Source: Pseudomonadota bacterium (GTDB taxonomy: Bacteria > Pseudomonadota > Alphaproteobacteria > Acetobacterales > Acetobacteraceae). From it: a stretch of DNA of 7,365 nucleotides. The notes under the pieces were generated by a model that was not told the origin of the DNA, made no database searches, and saw nothing but the letters and a program-made list of their open reading frames with translations. Shown here piece by piece: positions 1 to 4,970 of the stretch (the stretch's first letter is position 1; the number at the start of each line of letters is the position of its first letter). A program made the position numbers and the translations under genes. The stretch is taken from positions 1-7,365 of the forward strand of contig JAKBCD010000076.1 of NCBI GenBank assembly GCA_021808205.1, written 5' to 3'.

Positions 1-414
1 GGAAAGCTGGGCTGGGCGGCGCGGCGCCATCGCGGCAACACCCAGGCGCTCCAGCAGCGCCAGTGCGGCATTGTTGCGTTTGGGCGTGCCGGAGGGCAGC
101 GCCAGCGCCACATTCTCCAGGCAGCTGAGATGCGGCCAAAGCGCGAAATCCTGAAACACCATGCCAAGGCCACGGCGTTCTGCTGGCACAAACACCCGGG
201 CGGAGTCGTCCACCACCGCATCGGCGATTTTGATGCACCCGGCATCAACGCGATCCAGCCCCGCGATCATTCGCAGCATGGTTGTTTTGCCGGAACCGGA
301 TTCCCCGGCCAGCACAAGAAACTGGCCTTCCTCCAGCGCCAGATTGATGCCGCGCAGCACAGCCCGGCCACCAAGACGGCGTGTGGCGTCGCTGATCTCG
401 AGACTCAGGGTCAT
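1..414 (-). CDS. ABC transporter ATPase, N-terminal part (cut by left edge), FbpC/PotA-like
   Basis: Cytoplasmic nucleotide-binding subunit that would power the permease encoded just upstream. The 138 residues in the window hold a Walker A motif GESGSGKTT at residues 37-45 and a Q-loop (GMVFQD, Gln88), followed by the FALWPHLS.LENV stretch typical of the FbpC/PotA/ThiQ class of importer ATPases. The window ends exactly after residues Leu-Ser, where LSGGQ would begin, so the signature, Walker B and H-loop lie outside. The ATG overlaps the permease stop codon (ATGA, 4 nt), which suggests translational coupling. A purine-rich GGGAAGG (minus strand, 425-419) sits 4 nt before this ATG and supports the start. 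The fold assignment is firm; the substrate cannot be read from the ATPase and is inferred from its neighbours. Confidence 0.93.
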   Translation of the reverse strand, partial: MTLSLEISDATRRLGGRAVLRGINLALEEGQFLVLAGESGSGKTTMLRMIAGLDRVDAGCIKIADAVVDDSARVFVPAERRGLGMVFQDFALWPHLSCLENVALALPSGTPKRNNAALALLERLGVAAMAPRRPAQLS

Positions 415-1961
415 GTTACCTTCCCGGCCCTGAGGCCAGACGCGCCGCCAATGCGCAGCGCCAGGTTCAGCAGCGCGGCCAGCCCCGCCAAAACCCCCAT
501 GGCCAGCAATGCCAGCTGGGCTGCTTGGCCATAATTTGCCATCATATCCGCCGAAACAATGGCGACACCCAGCGGCATCTGCCCCGGCACATAGAGTAGC
601 TCGGAGACCGGCAACTCGAACATCACGCCGGCCACCACCAGCAGCCAGGCATAAAGGCCGGGGCGGATGAGCAAGGCGCCCTCGATGTCGATGAGGCGGG
701 TGTGCAGCCTCAAGCCGCAAATCCTGGCCGCTTCGTCCAGTTTGGCGTCGATCTGGGCCATGGCACCGCCAAGCAGCCGCGCGGCCATTGGCAAGGCGCC
801 CGCCGCGTAGGCAATAACCAGCAGCAAGGCGGTGCCGTAGAGCGGCAGAATATCGTTATTGAAGGCCACCACATATCCCGCGCCGAGCACCAGGCCGGGA
901 ACCGCCATATTGGCGGTAAGACTGCTCTGCACCGCCACCGTGAACCAGGCCGAGCGTCCGCGTTGCAGCTTGTGTATGAACAGCGCCGCGCCCAACGCCA
1001 GCGTGCCGGCGAGCACACCATAGCCCAACGAGCGCGGGATGGCGGCAAGGGCCTCTGCATCCAGCCGCGGGCCGCGCAGGGCCATACTGGCCAATACCAA
1101 TAGCGGCCCGGCGATGCCAGCGCCCCACAGCAAGGCCGCGGCGAAGGCCAACGCCAGACGCCCGGCAGGCCCGGGACGTACCGGGAGAGCCCGGCGCGAC
1201 TTGCCGTGGACCAGTGCCGCGTGAAATCGCCGCTGGGTGGCAATTTGCAGCGCAGCGAGCAGGGCCGCGCTGCCGATCAGCCACCAGCACAGCATCGCCG
1301 CCCCGGCAAAGTCAGTTGGCGTGGTATCGAGCCGTTCATAGATGGCGTAAGTGAGGATTGGAATTTTTGCGGTTACGCCCAGAGTGGCGGGAATGCCAAA
1401 TTCCTGCATCGTTTCGATGGCCGCAATGGCGAATGCTGCCGCCATGGCAGGCGAGGCGAGGCGCAAAGCAAGCCACAGCCGCCGCCGCGCTGGCAGCCGC
1501 AGCACCAGTGCGGCTTCGCGCAGCGTGGCGCTGGCACCTGCAAAGGTGCTACGGGCGACAAATACGGCAAACGGCAGCGCCTTCAAGACATAGAGAAACT
1601 CCAGCCCGACCGGGCCAAGAAAAAGCTGGCCGAATAACCCGTTGCGTAACAGCGGGTAGGTGAAGATGACCAGCCACCCGGTGGTGAGCACATAGCCAGG
1701 CGTAAGAAACAGCAGCCATAGGCCCAGCTCCAGCGCACGCTTAGCGTAGCCCGCCTTGGTTTCCAGCGCATGTGCCGCCATGGCTCCCAAAGGCGCGACG
1801 ATGAAACCTGTAAGCAGCGCGAAAGCGGTAGAGTTGAAAAACGGCAGCCAGCTTTCCAGCGCAACCGGGCCCGCCGCCAATGGCAACAGCAGCAGTCGCG
1901 CCAGCGGATAAACAAACAGCAGCGCCAGCAGCAGCGCTGCCAGGCTCCGCCAAAGCTTCAT
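411..1961 (-). CDS. ABC transporter permease, two fused membrane domains, FbpB/ThiP-like
   Basis: Inner-membrane permease of 516 residues, the usual size for FbpB/ThiP-type proteins in which two six-helix BPD_transp_1 domains are fused. The sequence is strongly hydrophobic, with about six helices per half: roughly residues 8-30, 41-64, 79-104, 120-140, 168-190 and 215-240, then 268-294, 311-330, 340-368, 372-395, 430-452 and 478-502. Each half has an ATPase-docking EAA loop: EAALVLRLP at 149-157 (it lacks the usual Gly) and EAARICG at 410-416, which fits the motif better. The segment FELPVSELLYVPG (448-460) matches the (K)ELP...LL.RP stretch characteristic of iron(III)-type permeases. The start overlaps the stop of the binding-protein gene by 4 nt (ATGA), and its own stop overlaps the ATPase start in the same way, so the three form one cassette. 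Thiamine, phosphonate or other cargo for this class cannot be excluded. Confidence 0.93.
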   Translation of the reverse strand: MKLWRSLAALLLALLFVYPLARLLLLPLAAGPVALESWLPFFNSTAFALLTGFIVAPLGAMAAHALETKAGYAKRALELGLWLLFLTPGYVLTTGWLVIFTYPLLRNGLFGQLFLGPVGLEFLYVLKALPFAVFVARSTFAGASATLREAALVLRLPARRRLWLALRLASPAMAAAFAIAAIETMQEFGIPATLGVTAKIPILTYAIYERLDTTPTDFAGAAMLCWWLIGSAALLAALQIATQRRFHAALVHGKSRRALPVRPGPAGRLALAFAAALLWGAGIAGPLLVLASMALRGPRLDAEALAAIPRSLGYGVLAGTLALGAALFIHKLQRGRSAWFTVAVQSSLTANMAVPGLVLGAGYVVAFNNDILPLYGTALLLVIAYAAGALPMAARLLGGAMAQIDAKLDEAARICGLRLHTRLIDIEGALLIRPGLYAWLLVVAGVMFELPVSELLYVPGQMPLGVAIVSADMMANYGQAAQLALLAMGVLAGLAALLNLALRIGGASGLRAGKVT

Positions 1962-2974
1962 GTTCCAGTCATTACTTTAACGAACCAAGCGTTGATGGTG
2001 CTTTCCAGCCCGCCCCAAATGACCGGGTCGAGTGTGATTGTTTTGATGGCGGCGATAGCTGGCATACCCGGCAATGGCGGCGGCGCGTTTTGCGTGATCG
2101 GCCAGTAATCGCCATCCGCCTCGCCCTGGGCTTGCCGAAGGGCCTGAATGTCCGGCCGCATGACAAAGGCCATGAAGCGCGCGGCCTCTTTCTGTTCACG
2201 TGCATTCAGGCCTGCGGCCTCCACCATCACGTTGGGGAGCACGTAGGCCGGGGTGGGAATGGTGACCCGCAGCCCTGGATGATGCGCGGCGTAAAACAGC
2301 GCCGCCGAGGATTGCACGATAGCAAGGCTGATAGCCTGCGACTGCAGGGCCGACAGGGTTGCATCGTTCTTGTCGTACATATGCAACCCATTGGCCTTGA
2401 GCGCCAGCGGGAAGCCCTGCCCTTTTGGCCAGCCGCCAGCATTTTCAAGCATTCCCGCCAACATTGGGTAAGTAGGGCCAGAGATCGAGGGGTCGTTCAT
2501 GCCCACCAGATTTTTATAGACCGGCGACAACAGGTCGTTCCAGGTCGCGGGTGGAGTAGGCAGCCGCGCAGGATCTGAAATAAATACCCCCGCCAGCGTG
2601 AACCCGGTGGGAATATAGGCGCCATCCGCGCTTAGCAGGCTTTGCCCCACCGGCGTGAGGCCGACAGGTGCAGGCAGGCCATGTGCCAGCAGATGATCCT
2701 GATCCAGCGCGGTGGCAGCGGTGGCGCCATCGAACCAGCCGATATCCCAATCAGGGTGACCGCCTTGCGCCACCATCCGGGCCAGCAGGCTGCCGGTGGA
2801 CAGGCGGGCGACGCTAACCTTGATGCCAGTCTCCTTGGTGAAGGCTGCGGCAACGGCCGAGCCGTAATCCAGCCCGCAATAGAGCACGATCCCGTTTTCA
2901 GGCGCTGGCCAGAGCAGCAAGGCAGCAACGGCCATGACGATGGCGGCGAAAACACCCATGATGAGCTTACGCAT
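1958..2974 (-). CDS. Periplasmic substrate-binding protein of ABC transporter, FbpA/AfuA-like (COG1840 type)
   Basis: Captures the ligand in the periplasm and hands it to the adjacent permease. It has 338 residues, normal for the family. Residues 1-23 form a basic n-region (MRKL) and hydrophobic core, a signal peptide or N-terminal anchor; the cleavage site is not clear and there is no lipobox. The segment IVLYCGLDYG...FTKETGIKV (29-53) is the first strand and helix of the FbpA/AfuA family. WDIGWFDG (76-83) and PPATWNDLLSPVYKNLVGMNDPS (141-163) are further family landmarks. FbpA proteins that bind bare Fe3+ use two adjacent tyrosines; I see no YY pair here, so the ligand is uncertain (metal, chelate or small organic phosphate are all possible). 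The gene starts 39 bp after tonB; an AAGGGA element about 10-11 nt before the ATG could serve as the ribosome-binding site. Its stop overlaps the permease start. Confidence 0.9.
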   Translation of the reverse strand: MRKLIMGVFAAIVMAVAALLLWPAPENGIVLYCGLDYGSAVAAAFTKETGIKVSVARLSTGSLLARMVAQGGHPDWDIGWFDGATAATALDQDHLLAHGLPAPVGLTPVGQSLLSADGAYIPTGFTLAGVFISDPARLPTPPATWNDLLSPVYKNLVGMNDPSISGPTYPMLAGMLENAGGWPKGQGFPLALKANGLHMYDKNDATLSALQSQAISLAIVQSSAALFYAAHHPGLRVTIPTPAYVLPNVMVEAAGLNAREQKEAARFMAFVMRPDIQALRQAQGEADGDYWPITQNAPPPLPGMPAIAAIKTITLDPVIWGGLESTINAWFVKVMTGT

Positions 2975-3013
2975 TTTGGACCATATCCCTTGAAAGCCCG
3001 TTAGAGCCGACCC

Positions 3014-3733
3014 TCAATCGGCGCTTATGTCCTGCGCGGCCATCTGGAATATTACGGCGATGGTAACGGTATAGGTTCTGCCGGCGAAGCCTTTCGGCGG
3101 TGGCGGATAATGGGCGATCCGTGCCGCCTGCATCGCCGCGTTGTCCAGCAAGGGATAGCCGCTCGAGCGAGCCAGGGTAATATCGGCCACCACGCCATCG
3201 CGGTAGATGAAGTTCACCTCAGGCGTTCCGCTTTCTTGTGCCATTTGCGCGGCCTGGGGATAGACTTGGTTCGCCACACTCTGCACGGCATTCCGCATAG
3301 CCACGCGGAACGCGTCCACTTGGCCCAGCGAAGGGGCGGACGGCAAAACAGGCACCGGCGGCGGCGGTGTGACCGGACGCGGGGGCGCGACGTAATGCTG
3401 CACCACATGCCGGACCGGCGGCGGCGGCTTTGGCGGCGCCGGCACCGGCCTAGGCACCGGCTTAGGCGGCGGTGGAGACAAAGGCATCGGTTTTGGCGGA
3501 ACCACGGGCTTGGGCGGAGGCGGTTTTGGGGTGGGCGGCTTTGGCTTCGGGGGCGGGGGCTGCTGCACCGTGATTTTAACCACCGATTGCTGCTGCGCAG
3601 GCGGGGGTTGCTGGGTCATGCTCGGCAGAAGTAGCCCCACAGCCGATAATTCGATCAACAGGCCAATGCCAAGCGCCGCCATGAAACGGCGATTTTCTTG
3701 GGCTGGCTCCATCCAATTTCCGGTAATATTCAT
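3014..3733 (-). CDS. tonB: Energy transducer TonB
   Basis: Spans the periplasm and passes proton-motive energy from ExbB-ExbD to outer-membrane receptors. From the ATG at 3733 it has 239 residues: a short cytoplasmic tail ending in RRF (15-17), one membrane helix (about 18-36), a proline-rich linker (about 43-131, rich in PPPPKP and PVP units), and a C-terminal TonB domain (about 136-231) containing SSGYPLLDNAAMQAAR and ending in a beta strand (YTVTIAVIF). An in-frame ATG at 3796 would overlap exbD by 50 nt and is less likely. The 3733 start lies 13 bp after the exbD stop with an AGG about 9 nt upstream. An ATG at 3712 with GGAA about 6 nt upstream is a fair alternative. Aligned without gaps from RRF, E. 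coli Ser16 and His20 correspond to Gly24 and Glu28. It lies in an exbB-exbD-tonB set, as expected. Confidence 0.92.
   Translation of the reverse strand: MNITGNWMEPAQENRRFMAALGIGLLIELSAVGLLLPSMTQQPPPAQQQSVVKITVQQPPPPKPKPPTPKPPPPKPVVPPKPMPLSPPPPKPVPRPVPAPPKPPPPVRHVVQHYVAPPRPVTPPPPVPVLPSAPSLGQVDAFRVAMRNAVQSVANQVYPQAAQMAQESGTPEVNFIYRDGVVADITLARSSGYPLLDNAAMQAARIAHYPPPPKGFAGRTYTVTIAVIFQMAAQDISAD
3441..3464. repeat. Two tandem 12-bp repeats in the TonB proline-rich linker
   Basis: GGCACCGGCCTA is followed directly by GGCACCGGCTTA (11 of 12 bases identical). The repeats encode the successive PVP units of the linker (KPVPRPVP, about residues 91-98). The copy unit is a multiple of three, so gain or loss would change linker length without a frameshift. 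Confidence 0.6.
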
Positions 3734-3746
3734 CGCGTAATGCCTA

Positions 3747-4157
3747 TTACGGACCAGCCGCCACGGGTTGCGACGCGATACCGATATCCGTGACATTTGC
3801 TTTGCGGGCCGCGTCGATCACGGTCATGAAATGCTGAAAGGCCGAGGCTTTGTCAGCGGCGATGGTGACCTCGGTCTTGGTCGGATCGCCGTCGGCGGCA
3901 AACATCGCTGTCAGTTCATCCGGCGTCATCACCGTGTTTTTCACCTTGATGGTGCCGTCTGCCAGCACGTTCACGATAAATTTGGGGTGCGGCAATTGCT
4001 GGACCTGCGAGGTGGTGGGCAGTTGCATGGTAACCCCGGCATCCGGGATCATCTGCAACGTGACGATAATGAAAAACACCAACAGAAAGAGCATCACGTC
4101 GATCATCGGGATGATCTCGATGCGCGCCTTACGGCGCTCAAAATAGCGCATGGTCAT
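3747..4157 (-). CDS. exbD: ExbD/TolR-family biopolymer transport protein
   Basis: Component of the ExbB-ExbD proton channel that energises TonB in the inner membrane. It has 136 residues, close to the family norm (about 140). A basic cytoplasmic start (RYFERRKARIEI) leads into a single membrane helix IIPMIDVMLFLLVFFIIVTL (15-34). Asp20 in this helix corresponds to the essential Asp25 of E. coli ExbD, so the proton-path residue is kept. The periplasmic part (about 40-130) shows the usual strands, for example FIVNVLADGTIKVKN, and the helix with IAADKASAFQHFMTVIDAAR. The gene begins 7 bp after exbB and ends 13 bp before tonB. ATG codons at 4157 and 4151 are both possible starts; neither has a strong ribosome-binding site, so coupling to exbB translation is likely. 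TolR is the alternative name, but tonB and the receptor next to it favour ExbD. Confidence 0.93.
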   Translation of the reverse strand: MTMRYFERRKARIEIIPMIDVMLFLLVFFIIVTLQMIPDAGVTMQLPTTSQVQQLPHPKFIVNVLADGTIKVKNTVMTPDELTAMFAADGDPTKTEVTIAADKASAFQHFMTVIDAARKANVTDIGIASQPVAAGP

Positions 4158-4164
4158 GATGGTG

Positions 4165-4842
4165 CTATACCGCCGCGAACTGGGCCGCGCCCTGCATGTT
4201 CACGGCACGGGCGGCAGGAAGCACCGCTGTGCTATCTGTACGGTTGACGATCATCGTTTTCAGAGAGTCGAGCTGATGCACGACAAGACGAACCTGATTG
4301 GACAGCGCGTTAAACCCGGCCAAGCCAAGCATCGCGATAAACAGGCCAAAGGCTGTGGCAACCAGGGCGTCCGCAACGCCGCCGGTAACTTCTGCCGGGG
4401 CATGGCCAGGCTGCGCCAGAACATTAAATGCATGGAACATGCCGATGATGGTGCCAAACAAACCCATAAGCGGCGCCAAAGTAACCACGGTATCCAGCAC
4501 CCATAAGCGGCGGTCCAATGAAGGCGCGATCAGCATGATCGCTTCATCCAGATGGCTGGCCAAAGCCTCGCCGCTCACGGTGCCATGATGGCGCATCGTG
4601 GTGTCGATCATTGCCTCTTCGGGGAGGTTTTTGGAAGCTTGCAGCAGCTTGTTCAATTCTACCGCACGCAGCACCGGCATTTCAGACGCGGCGCGAATCA
4701 CCGACTTGCCTCGCAGGATCGTATTCCGCAGAGACCAGAAACGGTCGATCAGCACAGCCAGCGCCACCAACAGCAAAAGGGCCAAGAAATACAGAATGCC
4801 ATCCGAATAATTCGCAAGGTAGATGATGTAGTTGAGAGACAT
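4165..4842 (-). CDS. exbB: ExbB/TolQ/MotA-family proton channel protein
   Basis: Proton-channel scaffold of the TonB energising complex in the inner membrane. From the ATG at 4842 it has 225 residues and three membrane helices (about 16-33, 118-142, 153-177), with the cytoplasmic domain between helices 1 and 2. The family core LAPLMGLFGTIIGMFHAF (122-139) and the third-helix motif GVADALVATAFGLFIA (155-170) are clear. Thr131 and Thr163 match the conserved E. coli threonines 148 and 181, while Asp158 stands where E. coli has Glu176. The frame is open to an ATG at 4932, but that would add 30 unrelated residues and start inside a hairpin. The chosen start has GGAG (minus strand, 4855-4852) 9 nt upstream, which decides it. 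The gene follows the receptor after a 128-bp gap and is 7 bp from exbD. Confidence 0.93.
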   Translation of the reverse strand: MSLNYIIYLANYSDGILYFLALLLLVALAVLIDRFWSLRNTILRGKSVIRAASEMPVLRAVELNKLLQASKNLPEEAMIDTTMRHHGTVSGEALASHLDEAIMLIAPSLDRRLWVLDTVVTLAPLMGLFGTIIGMFHAFNVLAQPGHAPAEVTGGVADALVATAFGLFIAMLGLAGFNALSNQVRLVVHQLDSLKTMIVNRTDSTAVLPAARAVNMQGAAQFAAV

Positions 4843-4851
4843 GCTTCGAAA

Positions 4852-4855
4852 CTCC
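4852..4855 (-). promoter_or_regulatory. Ribosome-binding site deciding the exbB start
   Basis: GGAG on the minus strand with a 9-nt spacer to the ATG at 4842. This placement, with the good family match from that Met onward, favours this start over the in-frame ATG at 4932. Confidence 0.6.
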
Positions 4856-4896
4856 AGATTTCTGCCGCCGTTACACCAAGACGGAGGCGGGAGGTA

Positions 4897-4912
4897 TGAC
4901 AAATATGTGTCA
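4897..4912. promoter_or_regulatory. 16-nt near-perfect palindrome, candidate operator upstream of exbB
   Basis: TGACAAATATGTGTCA on the plus strand has 7 of 8 symmetric base pairs (half-site TGACA, AT-rich centre). It lies in the only sizeable gap of the block, about 55-70 nt before the exbB ATG. On the minus strand its edge creates a perfect TTGACA (4913-4908), a possible -35 element, but I see no good -10 at 16-18 nt. Position and symmetry suggest binding of a dimeric regulator. I cannot assign it to Fur, RirA or another known factor from sequence alone (TGA-N10-TCA is one base longer than the rhizobial RirA-type TGA-N9-TCA). Confidence 0.4.
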
Positions 4913-4922
4913 ATGCGAACCA

Positions 4923-4951
4923 GGGCGCGCATCCCGTGAAGGATGGCGCCC
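4923..4951. other. Hairpin between receptor gene and exbB
   Basis: Left arm GGGCGCGCATCC (4923-4934), loop CGTGAA, right arm GGATGGCGCCC (4941-4951): 11 base pairs with one bulged G. It begins about 20 nt after the receptor stop codon (minus strand). On the minus-strand transcript no U tract follows, so it is not a clear intrinsic terminator for the receptor gene; it may stabilise the receptor mRNA 3' end or attenuate readthrough. Read on the plus strand it is followed by a T-rich stretch, but no plus-strand gene is present to terminate. Confidence 0.45.
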
Positions 4952-4970
4952 CAGTTGTTGTTTTAAGCCT

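Noticed and set aside
1880..2578. Plus-strand open frame (232 codons) opposite the binding-protein gene
   Set aside because: It is antisense to a clear FbpA-like protein, and its composition (Gln/Arg/His-rich) is that of a reverse-complement shadow.
2967..2984. Five-codon open frame overlapping the binding-protein start
   Set aside because: The purine-rich element is only 1-3 nt from its ATG, too close to act as its ribosome-binding site; it is more likely chance.
3110..3634. Arg/Gly-rich plus-strand frame opposite tonB
   Set aside because: The apparent low-complexity protein is just the complement of the proline-rich linker codons.
3734..3796. Longer tonB start at 3796
   Set aside because: It would overlap exbD by 50 nt and add a tail before the usual short cytoplasmic segment; the 3733 start fits the operon spacing.
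4908..4913. TTGACA on the minus strand as a sigma-70 promoter for exbB
   Set aside because: No acceptable -10 hexamer lies 16-18 nt downstream (that position is GC-rich), so I keep it only as part of the palindrome and do not call a promoter.
4843..4932. Longer exbB start at 4932
   Set aside because: The added 30 residues do not resemble ExbB, the start lies inside the hairpin, and the 4842 start has a good ribosome-binding site.
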